Shown: one piece after another, positions 1-8,823 of the stretch | How the letters are laid out: the number at the start of each line of letters is the position of its first letter | How positions within the stretch are numbered: the first letter of the stretch is position 1 | Source of the DNA: SMWD01 sp964629475 | GTDB lineage: Bacteria; Pseudomonadota; Gammaproteobacteria; Steroidobacterales; GCA-2729495 | Reading direction: 5' to 3' | Assembly (NCBI GenBank): GCA_964629475.1 | Contig: CAZVQW010000001.1 | Coordinates: forward strand, 248,001 to 312,000 | Length of the DNA: 64,000 nt | Notes under the pieces: model-generated | What the model was told of the DNA's origin: nothing | The model's database searches: none | The model's input: the letters and a program-made list of their open reading frames with translations, nothing else | Made by a program: the position numbers and the translations under genes

Positions 1-749
1 AGGCGCTCGGCAGCGATAATCTCGTCACGGACGAGATTGGTCACCGGCACTTCGGCTGTCGGGATCAGGTAATACTCCTGATCGCCACACAACGCGAACA
101 GATCCTCACCAAACTTGGGCAATTGACCCGTACCGCGCAACGAATCGCCGTTGACGATATAAGGCGCATAGATTTCGGCATAACCATGGTGTTCCGTATG
201 CAGGTTCAGCATGAACTGGATCAGGGCACGATGCAGCCGGGCCAGACCGCCCTGCAAGACGCTAAAGCGCGCGCCGGTCAGCTTCGCTGCCGCCTCGAAA
301 TCCATCTGACCGAGTGCCGCACCAAGGTCAACATGATCGCGCGGCGTGAACGACAACGCCGTCGGCTCGCCCCAGCTGCGTATTTCGATATTATCGGCTT
401 CATCCGACCCATCCGGCACCGAGTCGTGCAGCAGATTAGGCAGCCCCATCTGCAGGTTGCTCAGGTTTGACTGAACCTCGCCGAGTTCCGTATCAACCGA
501 TTTCAGCTCATCGCCGAGCGACTGAACCGCATCCAGCAACGGCTGGATCTCTTCACCCGCCGCCTTGGCTGTGCCGATGCCCTTGGATTTGACGTTGCGC
601 TCATTACGCAATTCTTCGACACGAATCTGCAATGCCTTGCGCCGCTCTTCCAAAGCAACGTATGCATCGGTGTCGAACGCAAAACCACGGCGGGCAAGAT
701 TCACCCTGACGCCATCGATGTCGTTCCTCAATAACTTCTGATCTAACAT
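1..749 (-). CDS. serS: Seryl-tRNA synthetase, N-terminal part (C-terminus beyond window)
   Basis: Charges tRNA-Ser with serine in the cytoplasm. About 249 residues are visible, from MLDQKLLRNDID to a class II synthetase core. The N-terminal half is the long antiparallel coiled-coil arm (roughly residues 25-105, rich in E, R and K with EERRKALQ and VEELRNERN) that grips the tRNA-Ser variable arm. The catalytic domain begins with GTGQLPKFGEDLF and IPTAEVPVTNL, both typical of SerRS. It is the last visible gene of a leftward series ftsK-lolA-vanZ-rarA-serS and starts 45 bp after rarA stops. The gene is cut by the window edge, so class II motif 3 cannot be checked. Confidence 0.97.
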   Translation of the reverse strand, partial: MLDQKLLRNDIDGVRVNLARRGFAFDTDAYVALEERRKALQIRVEELRNERNVKSKGIGTAKAAGEEIQPLLDAVQSLGDELKSVDTELGEVQSNLSNLQMGLPNLLHDSVPDGSDEADNIEIRSWGEPTALSFTPRDHVDLGAALGQMDFEAAAKLTGARFSVLQGGLARLHRALIQFMLNLHTEHHGYAEIYAPYIVNGDSLRGTGQLPKFGEDLFALCGDQEYYLIPTAEVPVTNLVRDEIIAAER

Positions 750-794
750 TAGGTGTTACTTCTATCTTTTTGTTTAATATATGATTAATGAATT

Positions 795-2126
795 TTATTT
801 TTCGAACTTTTCAGTTTTCCTGAGCGTCGCCAGCTTGGCGGCGATCTGGCTTTCAAGCCCACGATCTACCGGTTCGTAGTAAATCCGGCCTTCCATTTCG
901 GCAGGAAAATACTGTTCGCCGGCCGCAAATCCACCCGGCTCATCGTGTGCATAACGGTAGTCTCTGCCATGTCCGAGACTTCTGGCCAGTGCCGTCGGTG
1001 CATTGCGCAGATGCGCGGGCACTTCCAGCGAACCAAATTTGCGGGCATCGTCTGTCGCTGCATTATAAGCCCGATAAACCGCATTGCTCTTGGCCGCACA
1101 GGCCAGAAATACGACCGCCTGGGCCAGCGCGAGTTCACCCTCGGGACTGCCCAGGCGTTCAAAAGCTTCCCAGGCATCGAGCGCAATGCGCAGTGCTCTC
1201 GGATCAGCATTGCCAATGTCTTCAGAGGCCATGCGCACAATCCTGCGGGCGAGGAAGTTCGGGTCCACACCGCCATCGAGCATGCGCGACAGCCAATACA
1301 GCGATGCATCCGGGTCCGATCCGCGCACCGCTTTGTGCAAAGCCGAAATCTGGTCGTAGAAATAGTCTCCCTGCCGGTCGAAGCGCCGCACGGTTCCGGC
1401 ACAGGCTTCATCTATACTGCCTGAGTCGACAGTCCGGGCCCTGTTGTTAGCTTCTTCTTCATCGGCGCCATCATCCGATAAGCCAATCGCAAGTTCGAGC
1501 AGGTTTAATGCTCGGCGCGCATCGCCGTCGGCGGCGGCGGCAATTTTTTCCAGCCCGTCGTCCGTGACCTCAATTGGTTGCTCGAACGTTGCCACCGATA
1601 ACGCACGATGCAGAACGGCGACGAGATCCTCGTCACTCAATGCCTTGAGAACGTAGACACGCGCCCGGGATAACAGTGCGTTATTCAATGCGAACGACGG
1701 GTTCTCGGTCGTTGCACCGATGAACGTGATCGTCCCGTCCTCGACCCAGGGCAAGAAAGCATCCTGCTGGGCCTTGTTAAACCGGTGCACCTCATCGAGG
1801 AACAGGATGGTCGGCGTGCCCGGGTGCGCCTGTGCCTGCGCGATGGCTGCACGAATATCCTTGACGCCGGCCAAGACCGCAGACAAGCCGATGAAGTTCG
1901 CCTCGGCTGCCTGCGCCACGAGCCTGGCCAACGTGGTCTTGCCGGTTCCGGGCGGCCCCCACAGGATTGCCGAATGCAGGGAACTGGCCTCAACCAGTCG
2001 CGTCAGCGGCTTGCCGGGGCCTAGTAAATGCATTTGCCCGACAACATCTTCGAGTGCGAGCGGCCGCACGCGATCGGCGAGCGGACGAAGCCGCTCGTCC
2101 TTTCCCCACATATCGTTCGGACTCAT
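795..2126 (-). CDS. rarA: Replication-associated recombination protein A (RarA/MgsA AAA+ ATPase)
   Basis: AAA+ ATPase related to clamp-loader subunits and RuvB; in E. coli it acts at stalled replication forks. The protein has 443 residues, close to the usual length. Walker A is GPPGTGKTT, Walker B is FLDEVHRFNK, sensor 1 lies in GATTENPSF, and the arginine-finger segment is LLSRARVY. The C-terminal tetramerisation region contains ASEDIGNADPRAL, PKSNAVY-like AAKSNAVYRAYN and VPAHLRNAPT, all RarA signatures. An ATG 33 bp upstream is in frame, but it would overlap the preceding VanZ-like gene, which ends at 2140, so I chose the internal ATG at 2126 (MSPNDMWGKD). It sits between lolA/vanZ and serS. 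Confidence 0.95.
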   Translation of the reverse strand: MSPNDMWGKDERLRPLADRVRPLALEDVVGQMHLLGPGKPLTRLVEASSLHSAILWGPPGTGKTTLARLVAQAAEANFIGLSAVLAGVKDIRAAIAQAQAHPGTPTILFLDEVHRFNKAQQDAFLPWVEDGTITFIGATTENPSFALNNALLSRARVYVLKALSDEDLVAVLHRALSVATFEQPIEVTDDGLEKIAAAADGDARRALNLLELAIGLSDDGADEEEANNRARTVDSGSIDEACAGTVRRFDRQGDYFYDQISALHKAVRGSDPDASLYWLSRMLDGGVDPNFLARRIVRMASEDIGNADPRALRIALDAWEAFERLGSPEGELALAQAVVFLACAAKSNAVYRAYNAATDDARKFGSLEVPAHLRNAPTALARSLGHGRDYRYAHDEPGGFAAGEQYFPAEMEGRIYYEPVDRGLESQIAAKLATLRKTEKFEK

Positions 2127-2139
2127 ATCGTTAATTGGC

Positions 2140-2523
2140 TCAGGAGCGATCAGGCACAACCCACGACTCTAGCCGTGTCGCCCAGTGCTGTAACCCCACG
2201 ACCGCCAAAACCCAACCCACCCCGATGCCAGCCAAATCGGCCAGGCCATCGGCAAATTCCGCGGACCGATAAGTCAATTGTTGTTGCACCAACTCAATGC
2301 CGACACCAAGACCCAGCAATGCAATGGCGACCAGGGGCGAGAATCGCATCTCGAAGACGCCGCAAAACCAGATCATCAGCGCCACGAACGCAATTCCGTG
2401 CGCCGCCTTGTCATTCATCAGGACCGGCGCCGGAACAGGTGGCATTAGAGTTGTGTAGAGCACCAGCCCGACCAGGCACAGCCCGCCGAACAACCACAAG
2501 TAAGGATATCGCAGCGCTCTCAT
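2140..2523 (-). CDS. VanZ-like small membrane protein
   Basis: Small integral inner-membrane protein of 127 residues. It shows about four hydrophobic segments (YLWLFGGLCLVGLVLY, GIAFVALMIWFCGVF, LVAIALLGLGVGIELV, LAGIGVGWVLAVVGL). The segment RSAEFADGLADLAGIGVG, which follows an IELVQQ motif, resembles the conserved VanZ-family core. VanZ itself gives low-level teicoplanin resistance, but the role of chromosomal homologues like this one is not established. The start at 2523 (MRALRYPY) was chosen because a longer reading would run into lolA. It lies 10 bp after lolA and 13 bp before rarA, so it is probably co-transcribed with them. Confidence 0.75.
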   Translation of the reverse strand: MRALRYPYLWLFGGLCLVGLVLYTTLMPPVPAPVLMNDKAAHGIAFVALMIWFCGVFEMRFSPLVAIALLGLGVGIELVQQQLTYRSAEFADGLADLAGIGVGWVLAVVGLQHWATRLESWVVPDRS

Positions 2524-2533
2524 GTGGTCATGG

Positions 2534-3226
2534 TCACATTTCATTTTCGCCGATGACATCGACGCCGGCGGGAATCTCGAAATGAAATTCGCTATCGGCC
2601 AGTTCCGGCGCACGATCAATTCCGGACAACGTTAGCCGCGTGCGTTGCCCGAGGCGATCGACGAATTCGATTTGCTGTAATTCATCCGCGAGAAAGCCAA
2701 GATCGACGGTCGTGAAATCAGCCTCGAGCGAGATCGGGGCCAGTTGCAGCCAGCGAAGATCATCGGCGGACCATGTCTTGAGCAATTCGAAATGCTCGAG
2801 CGCTTGCGCGTCACCCGTCAGCAACGCGGCCGGTGTGTCACCGAGGCCAGTTGCCATACGCCGGATCGTTACCTGCTCGAGGTCAGCCTCGTAGAACCAG
2901 ACTCGTTCTCCGTCGGCGACGATAATACGCTCGTATGGTTCACGATAATCCCAGCGAAACCGCCCGGGTTTACTCAGGACTACCGAGCCACTTGCGTGCT
3001 CGATAATCTCCTGTTCGGGACCGATGACCTCCTGGCGAAATTCGGCGCGCAGATCACCCATCGTTGCCAGGTAGCGATGCAGCCACTGAAAATCGGCTTG
3101 AGTTTGCTGATGAGAATCACCGTTAGCCATGCCGGTTACGATCAGCATGACCAGGCAACAGGCCGCTAATTGCCGACTCAAGTGACCAGGGAGACTTGGG
3201 CGACCCGGGCGGAACGAACGCAACAC
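2534..3226 (-). CDS. lolA: Outer-membrane lipoprotein carrier protein LolA
   Basis: Periplasmic chaperone that takes lipoproteins from the LolCDE exporter to LolB at the outer membrane. The 230-residue precursor has a basic N-terminus and a hydrophobic signal segment (LAACCLVMLIVTGMANG), with cleavage expected around residue 36. The mature part begins with the typical YLATMGDLRAEFRQE region. FRWDYREPYERIIVADGERVWFYEADLEQVTIR is the diagnostic LolA segment in which an extended hydrophobic sheet binds acyl chains. It follows ftsK by 3 bp, the same neighbour as in many gammaproteobacteria. LolD and two LolC/E proteins are encoded in this window at 46-49 kb; no lolB was seen. Confidence 0.95.
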   Translation of the reverse strand: MLRSFRPGRPSLPGHLSRQLAACCLVMLIVTGMANGDSHQQTQADFQWLHRYLATMGDLRAEFRQEVIGPEQEIIEHASGSVVLSKPGRFRWDYREPYERIIVADGERVWFYEADLEQVTIRRMATGLGDTPAALLTGDAQALEHFELLKTWSADDLRWLQLAPISLEADFTTVDLGFLADELQQIEFVDRLGQRTRLTLSGIDRAPELADSEFHFEIPAGVDVIGENEM

Positions 3227-3229
3227 GAA

Positions 3230-5527
3230 TTAACCGTCTTTGGGCGGCGGGGGCGCGATGACTTCGCGCATACCATTCGATTGCAACTCGCTGACGATAC
3301 CTACCTGCTCCATTGACTCGACCATTCGTGCCGCCCGGTTGTAGCCAATCTTCAGTCGCCGTTGAATACCGGACACCGATGCCCGCCTGGATTCCGTCAC
3401 GATACGCACGGCCTGATCATAGAGCGGATCGGTCTCCGCATCCACTTCGCCGGGCGTTGCCGCCTCACCGCTGATACCGGGGATAGGTTCGCTGGGCCCT
3501 TCCGTAACGCCTTCGACATAGTTCGGATCGCCTTCACCGCGCAGACTCGCAACGACACGATGAACCTCCTGATCAGACACAAAAGCGCCATGGACACGAT
3601 GCGGCACCGAGGTACCACCGCCCATGTACAACATGTCGCCATGTCCGAGTAGCGCCTCGGCGCCACCCTGATCCAGAATCGTTCGTGAATCGACTTTTGC
3701 CGATACCTGGAAGGCGATACGGGTTGGAATATTTGCCTTGATCAAACCAGTAATGACATCGACCGACGGCCGCTGGGTTGCAACGATCATATGAATACCG
3801 GCGGCGCGAGCCTTCTGGGCGAGTCGTGCAATCAGCTCTTCGACCTTCTTACCGACGATCATCATCATGTCAGCGAGTTCATCGATGACGACGACGATCT
3901 GCGGCAAGGTTTCAAGATCGCGAGTCTGCGCCTCGCCGGTCTCCGGATCCGGCATCTCGAAAAACGGATCACGAATCGGTTTCCCGGCATCGATCGCGTT
4001 ACGAACCTTCTTGTTGTACCCGGCAAAATTTCGCACGCCGAGCGAGGACATCACCCGATAGCGTCGCTCCATTTCAGCTACGCACCAACGCAACGCGTTC
4101 GCGGCATCCTTCATGTCCGTAACCACCGGGCATAACAGGTGCGGGATGCCCTCGTAGACGGATAATTCGAGCATCTTGGGGTCTATCATCAGCAACCGGA
4201 CCTGCTCAGGCGTCGCCTTGTAGAGCAGGCTCAGCACCATCGCATTGATGCCGACCGATTTGCCTGAACCGGTCGTACCGGCAATCAACAGGTGCGGCAT
4301 TTTCTGCAGGTCGGCGACGACAGGTTTGCCGCCGATATCTTTACCCAGTCCAAGAGTCAACGGTGACTTTAAATCTTCGTAGATCTGTGAACGCAGGATC
4401 TCACCCAGTGTCACGAGCTCGCGTGATTCGTTCGGAATCTCGAGGCCGACAGTCGACTTGCCCGGAATGACCTCGACGACCCGCACACTGATTGCCGACA
4501 ACGACCGTGCGATATCCTTGGCCAGATTGCTGATTTGGCTCACCTTGACGCCCGCTGCCGGATCAAGCTCGAAGCGGGTCACTACAGGGCCGGGGTGCAC
4601 GGCCACGACCTGAACCTCGACGTTGAAATCGCGAAGCTTCATCTCGACGAGCCGGGACATCGCCTGCAGGGCATCGTCAGAATACCCGGGACCGTGGTCC
4701 GGCCGCTCGTCAAGGATCGACAATGGCGGTAATTCTCCGGCCGAAACCGTCTCGAACATTTGCACCTGCTGTTCCTTCGCAGCACGCTTGCCGGTCGCAA
4801 CGCTCGGCAACACCGGCTCAATGCGCGGCGTTCTGCTCTTGTCGGTTTTCTTGCGCTGTACACGAACAACTTCATGCCGCTCTTGCTGAGCCCTGCGCGC
4901 AATCGCCTTTTCCCTGAGATCAAGCACGACTACCCGTGCTTGATCGAAACCGCTCAATACATGGTGGCCAATCCGGTCCATCACCGCCAACCAGGAAATG
5001 CCGGTAAACAGCGAAACGGACGCGAGCCACAAAGACAGCAATATCAGTGTCGCGCCGAGCGAACCGAGACCGCCGGATAGCGCTGCACCAAGCGACTCGC
5101 CGAGCGCTCCGCCGGCCGATTGTGGCAGCAGCGGTGCAATAAAATGGAGTGTTGCAAGCCCGCAGCTCGAAGCCATACAAAGCACGAAGCCACCGAGGCG
5201 CGTGGCCATAACCACACGGTCCAGCGGTTCTGCATCGTGGCGTGCCGAAAAAATGAACCAGCCGGCAAACATGCACATGGCCGGAAACAGGTAAGCAGGC
5301 ATGCCAAACAGGCTGTAAGTGACATCGGCAAACCACGCGCCGGCGGCACCAATCTGGTTGCGCACCGCCGCACCGTCGCCGGTATGACTGAATCCAGGAT
5401 CCCGGGCATCATAGGTCATTAATGCAACAAGCATGATGACCGCTAACGCTGCAAAAACCCACAATGCCGCCTCACGAACAGAATATGAAACGGACGACCC
5501 ACTATCAGCCTGCGGCTGACTGTGCAT
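3230..5527 (-). CDS. ftsK: DNA translocase FtsK
   Basis: Septum-located hexameric motor that pumps chromosomal DNA and activates XerCD recombination at dif during division. It is 765 residues from the chosen ATG (MHSQPQADSG), a compact form compared with the roughly 1330-residue E. coli protein because the middle linker is short. The order is four N-terminal membrane helices (about residues 20-190), a charged linker, then the alpha/beta motor with Walker A GTTGSGKS and Walker B VVVIDELADMM. The C-terminal gamma winged helix (DPLYDQAVRIV to GIVSELQSNG) reads KOPS. An in-frame ATG 87 bp upstream would add a Cys-rich tract without family support and would extend towards the divergent trxB leader. 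Confidence 0.96.
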   Translation of the reverse strand: MHSQPQADSGSSVSYSVREAALWVFAALAVIMLVALMTYDARDPGFSHTGDGAAVRNQIGAAGAWFADVTYSLFGMPAYLFPAMCMFAGWFIFSARHDAEPLDRVVMATRLGGFVLCMASSCGLATLHFIAPLLPQSAGGALGESLGAALSGGLGSLGATLILLSLWLASVSLFTGISWLAVMDRIGHHVLSGFDQARVVVLDLREKAIARRAQQERHEVVRVQRKKTDKSRTPRIEPVLPSVATGKRAAKEQQVQMFETVSAGELPPLSILDERPDHGPGYSDDALQAMSRLVEMKLRDFNVEVQVVAVHPGPVVTRFELDPAAGVKVSQISNLAKDIARSLSAISVRVVEVIPGKSTVGLEIPNESRELVTLGEILRSQIYEDLKSPLTLGLGKDIGGKPVVADLQKMPHLLIAGTTGSGKSVGINAMVLSLLYKATPEQVRLLMIDPKMLELSVYEGIPHLLCPVVTDMKDAANALRWCVAEMERRYRVMSSLGVRNFAGYNKKVRNAIDAGKPIRDPFFEMPDPETGEAQTRDLETLPQIVVVIDELADMMMIVGKKVEELIARLAQKARAAGIHMIVATQRPSVDVITGLIKANIPTRIAFQVSAKVDSRTILDQGGAEALLGHGDMLYMGGGTSVPHRVHGAFVSDQEVHRVVASLRGEGDPNYVEGVTEGPSEPIPGISGEAATPGEVDAETDPLYDQAVRIVTESRRASVSGIQRRLKIGYNRAARMVESMEQVGIVSELQSNGMREVIAPPPPKDG

Positions 5528-5776
5528 TCTGGCTACTCTGGCCACACGCAATGCCCCACAATCACTACGAACCGAGATACAACAACAACAACACAAGTTA
5601 ACTACTTTAATCATAAGCAGTTATTGCTTCGGGATAATAACAGCAATTGGGCCGGGTTGTGCAACCGGCGGCGATTCCCCTACACTCGCCCTTCGCCGGC
5701 ACGCTCCTATTCAGCGTGCCTTTTCGCTCAAGGGCCATATCCTGCGGGCACCCACGCCACCCAAGACTGCAATATC

Positions 5777-6733
5777 ATGCCAGACACCAAACATGCCCGA
5801 TTGTTAATCCTGGGCTCCGGGCCGGCCGGTTATTCGGCCGCGGTTTACGCCGCACGCGCCAGCCTTGAGCCGGTGCTCGTCACCGGCCTCGAACTCGGCG
5901 GGCAACTCATGACAACGACCGAAGTTGACAACTGGCCCGGTGGAGCGCCGGGTCTGCAAGGTCCAGAGCTGATGGAACAACTCCGTGGCCATGCCGAGCG
6001 GTTCGAAACCGAGCTCGTCCACGATCACATCGACCGTGTCGATACCTCATCGCGGCCGTTCCGCCTGTGGAGTAGCCAGACCGAATATACGTGTGACGCA
6101 CTGATCATTGCGACCGGGGCGACGGCCCGCTACCTGGGGCTCGATAGCGAGGAACAGTTCAAGGGTCGCGGCGTATCGGCCTGCGCGACCTGCGATGGTT
6201 TTTTCTACCGGAACCAGCCGGTTGCCGTCATCGGCGGCGGTAACACCGCAGTCGAAGAAGCGTTATACCTGGCGAATATTACGTCTAAAGTCACGCTGAT
6301 TCATCGCCGTGATGCGCTGCGTGCCGAAAAAATGATGCAAGACCAACTGCTCGCCAAGGCTGCCGACGGCAACGTCGAGATTCTGTGGAATCACGTACTC
6401 GATGAGGTTCTCGGTGATGACAGTGGCGTGACCGGCATCCGGGTCAAAAGCACGCTTGAAAATGAGCAAACTCAGGACATCGATCTGACCGGTGTATTCA
6501 TCGCGATCGGTCACGACCCGAACACCGGGATGTTTAAAGGCCAACTGGACATGGAAGACGGTTACCTGATCGTCAATGCGAATCGTGGTCAGCAGTCCAC
6601 CGTGACGAGCGTACCCGGTATCTTTGCGGCCGGCGATGTCGCCGACCCGATCTATCGCCAGGCGATCACGTCGGCCGGCGCCGGCTGCATGGCGGCGCTC
6701 GATGCCGAAAAATTCCTGGATAGTCTGAGCTAA
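5777..6733 (+). CDS. trxB: Thioredoxin reductase
   Basis: FAD-dependent enzyme that uses NADPH to reduce thioredoxin in the cytosol. From the ATG at 5777 it has 318 residues, the family length. The N-terminal FAD-binding GxGxxG is GSGPAGYSAAVYAARA. The redox-active CATC is at about residues 136-139. The NADPH site is GGGNTAVEEALYLA and the C-terminal FAD motif is FAAGDVADPIYRQ. The open frame extends 85 codons upstream, but that stretch is low-complexity and lacks a family match, so it is the leader. It is divergent from ftsK, as in Pseudomonas-type gene order. Confidence 0.96.
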   Translation: MPDTKHARLLILGSGPAGYSAAVYAARASLEPVLVTGLELGGQLMTTTEVDNWPGGAPGLQGPELMEQLRGHAERFETELVHDHIDRVDTSSRPFRLWSSQTEYTCDALIIATGATARYLGLDSEEQFKGRGVSACATCDGFFYRNQPVAVIGGGNTAVEEALYLANITSKVTLIHRRDALRAEKMMQDQLLAKAADGNVEILWNHVLDEVLGDDSGVTGIRVKSTLENEQTQDIDLTGVFIAIGHDPNTGMFKGQLDMEDGYLIVNANRGQQSTVTSVPGIFAAGDVADPIYRQAITSAGAGCMAALDAEKFLDSLS

Positions 6734-6764
6734 GAAAGAAATGGAGTCAGACACCATTTCTTTC
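6734..6764. terminator. Perfect 11-bp hairpin directly after trxB
   Basis: GAAAGAAATGG pairs perfectly with CCATTTCTTTC around a 9-nt loop (agtcagaca), starting at the base after the trxB stop codon. It has no T-run, so rho-independent termination is uncertain. The stem-loop could instead be a dispersed short palindrome or an mRNA 3'-end stabiliser. The REPIN-like element follows 16 bp later. Confidence 0.5.
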
Positions 6765-6780
6765 CACCTGAACAGACGAT

Positions 6781-6853
6781 TGTGGGAGCGGCTTTAGCCG
6801 CGATCTCCTTACAGTAGCATGTCATGCTATTCGCGGCTAAAGCCGCTCCCACA
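6781..6853. repeat. REPIN-like element: two inverted REP sequences
   Basis: Two 23-bp arms in inverted orientation (6781-6803, beginning TGTGGGAGCGGCTTTAGCC, and 6831-6853, its reverse complement) flank a 27-bp spacer. The spacer is itself partly palindromic (TAGCAT-gtc-ATGCTA-like). Each arm contains the internal palindrome GCGGCTTTAGCCGC. GTGGGAGCGGC-type arms are the common REP family of pseudomonads and Xanthomonas relatives, which are mobilised by RAYT (REP-associated tyrosine) transposases. No RAYT gene lies in the window. The element is between trxB and the FemAB-like gene. Confidence 0.8.
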
Positions 6854-6877
6854 ACATAGTGCAGATCGCCCACAGTG

Positions 6878-8017
6878 ATGCGAACCGAATTCAATGACAG
6901 GATTGATGCGATCGCCCCCCCGGCGTGGAACGCCCTCGCGGGTTCGGACCACCCTTTCCTGCGCCATGAGTTTCTATCCTCGATCGAAGCAAGCGGCTGC
7001 GTCGGACCGGGCACCAGCTGGTTGCCCTGCCATGTCGCACTCTATGATGAAGAGCAACTCGTCGCCGCAATGCCGTTGTATGAGAAAACGGATTCATGGG
7101 GTGAGTTTGTTTTCGATTTCGCCTGGGCGAATGCCTATCAACAGGCCGGGCTGAGTTATTACCCGAAACTGGTCTCGGCGATACCCTTTACGCCGGTATC
7201 AGGACCGCGGTTCCTGACCGCACCGGACCAGGATTTGGCCACATTGGCCGGTACTTTGATCGACGCAATCCGTCGACGCGCCGAAGCGCGAGGCATCTCA
7301 TCATGGCACGTACTCTTCCCGCATTACCGGGAACACAAAATCCTTGCAGACCACGGGCTGCTGATGCGCAAAGATTGCCAGTTTCACTGGCATAACCGGG
7401 ACTACTCGACTTTCGACGACTTTCTGAGTGAACTGCGTGCAGTCAAACGTAAAAAACTGCGTCGTGAACGCCGTCGTATACAGGAATCAGGGATTTCATT
7501 TCGCCACCTCGGCGGTGCTGACCTGACGAGCGATCTGTGGCACGCCATCATGCCGCTGTATGCGAGCAGCTTTTTACGCCGTGGTCACAAGCCCTATTTG
7601 AACCAGGCTTTTTTTGAGGCTGTTACGGCAAACATGCCCGAACAAATTCTCGTGATCCTCGCCGAATATCACAATGAACCCATCGCCAGTGCGATCTGCT
7701 TTCGCAGCGACGACACTTTGTTCGGACGCTATTGGGGCAACTCGGCTCGCTACCACAGCCTGCATTTTGAAACCTGCTATTACCAGGGTATCGACTATTG
7801 CATCGCACATGGACTGAAAAACTTCGAGCCGGGAACGCAGGGTGAACATAAAATCAGTCGCGGATTCGAACCAACTGAAACCTGGTCGGCGCATTGGTTA
7901 TCGCATTCTCAATTTGCCGACGCCGTGAATACTTACCTCGATCGCGAACGCACATATACCGACGACTATATCGAAACAGTTCGTGATCATGTCCCCTTCA
8001 GGCGTGACACCCGATGA
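6878..8017 (+). CDS. FemAB/GNAT-like acyltransferase family protein (COG3146-type)
   Basis: About 379 residues with the look of the FemAB-like/GNAT proteins annotated as peptidoglycan biosynthesis/recognition. Recognisable segments are WNALAGSDHPFLRHEFL near the N-terminus, a middle part with HWHNRDYSTFDDFLSEL followed by a very basic stretch (KRKKLRRERRRI), and a C-terminal acyltransferase-like part (SAICFRSDDTLFGRYWG, FEPGTQGEHKISRGFEP). The biochemical substrate is not established for this group. Its ORF opens with GTG at 6875 immediately followed by ATG at 6878; I prefer the ATG. It overlaps aat by 4 bp (ATGA), so the two are probably translationally coupled. Confidence 0.8.
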   Translation: MRTEFNDRIDAIAPPAWNALAGSDHPFLRHEFLSSIEASGCVGPGTSWLPCHVALYDEEQLVAAMPLYEKTDSWGEFVFDFAWANAYQQAGLSYYPKLVSAIPFTPVSGPRFLTAPDQDLATLAGTLIDAIRRRAEARGISSWHVLFPHYREHKILADHGLLMRKDCQFHWHNRDYSTFDDFLSELRAVKRKKLRRERRRIQESGISFRHLGGADLTSDLWHAIMPLYASSFLRRGHKPYLNQAFFEAVTANMPEQILVILAEYHNEPIASAICFRSDDTLFGRYWGNSARYHSLHFETCYYQGIDYCIAHGLKNFEPGTQGEHKISRGFEPTETWSAHWLSHSQFADAVNTYLDRERTYTDDYIETVRDHVPFRRDTR

Positions 8018-8757
8018 GCGAACCCGGACTGGATATACGCTGGATCAATCCGGATGCACCGCCTGATGAATTCCCCAACCCTGACGATGCGTTGTCCGAC
8101 CCAAATGGATTGCTGGCAATCGGTGGCGACTTGTCAGTCGAGCGCCTGATTGCCGCTTATCGGCAGGGCATATTCCCGTGGTTCAGTGACGGCCAGCCGA
8201 TCCTGTGGTGGACGCCGGATCCACGGGCGGTCCTGTTTCCGCCTGAAATCAGAATTTCACGCAGCCTGCGCAAAACGCTGCGCAAGAATATTTTTGCCGT
8301 GTCGGTCGATCAGGCCTTTGCCGGGGTCATGGCCGGATGCGCGGAACGCGGCATCCATCCCGGCGTCGACGACGGCACATGGATTACAACGAGCATGGCC
8401 GCCGCCTATAAAAACCTGCATGCAGCGGGTCACGCACACTCCATCGAAACCTGGTGCGACGGGCAACTGGTCGGTGGTTTGTACGGCGTCAATATCGGGC
8501 GCGTATTTTTTGGTGAGTCGATGTTTTCAAGAGCCACCGATGCATCTAAGGTAGCGCTTGTCAAACTGATTTCCGTATGCCGCACCATGGGCATCGAATT
8601 GATCGACTGTCAGATCTCCTCCACCCACCTGGCGAGCCTCGGCAGCCGCGAGATTCCGCGCAGCGAATTCAATACTCTCCTGACCCGTCTGACGCCATTC
8701 CCGGCAACCGGCGACTGGCCGAATGATCCCATCGAAACCAGCCAAATGCTCAGCTAG
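8014..8757 (+). CDS. aat: Leucyl/phenylalanyl-tRNA-protein transferase
   Basis: N-end-rule enzyme that transfers Leu or Phe from aminoacyl-tRNA to proteins with N-terminal Arg or Lys, marking them for ClpS-ClpAP degradation. It has 247 residues. Signatures are FPNPDDALSDPNGLLAIGGDL, YRQGIFPWFSDGQPILWWTPDPRAVLFP, HSIETWCDGQLVGGLYGV and FFGESMFSRATDASKVAL. ClpA and ClpS, which consume its products, are encoded 6.5 kb away, with the nap operon in between. The gene usually found next to it for arginylation (ate/bpt) is not in the window. Confidence 0.97.
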   Translation: MSEPGLDIRWINPDAPPDEFPNPDDALSDPNGLLAIGGDLSVERLIAAYRQGIFPWFSDGQPILWWTPDPRAVLFPPEIRISRSLRKTLRKNIFAVSVDQAFAGVMAGCAERGIHPGVDDGTWITTSMAAAYKNLHAAGHAHSIETWCDGQLVGGLYGVNIGRVFFGESMFSRATDASKVALVKLISVCRTMGIELIDCQISSTHLASLGSREIPRSEFNTLLTRLTPFPATGDWPNDPIETSQMLS

Positions 8758-8823
8758 ATTCGGTCGTTTCAACCCGCGACACACTTCAGCCTGAGCCGCT
8801 CATGAATGCACTGAGGCAGATTT

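Noticed and set aside
945..1450. Several overlapping plus-strand open frames inside rarA
   Set aside because: They are antisense shadows of a confirmed gene, with no family signature.
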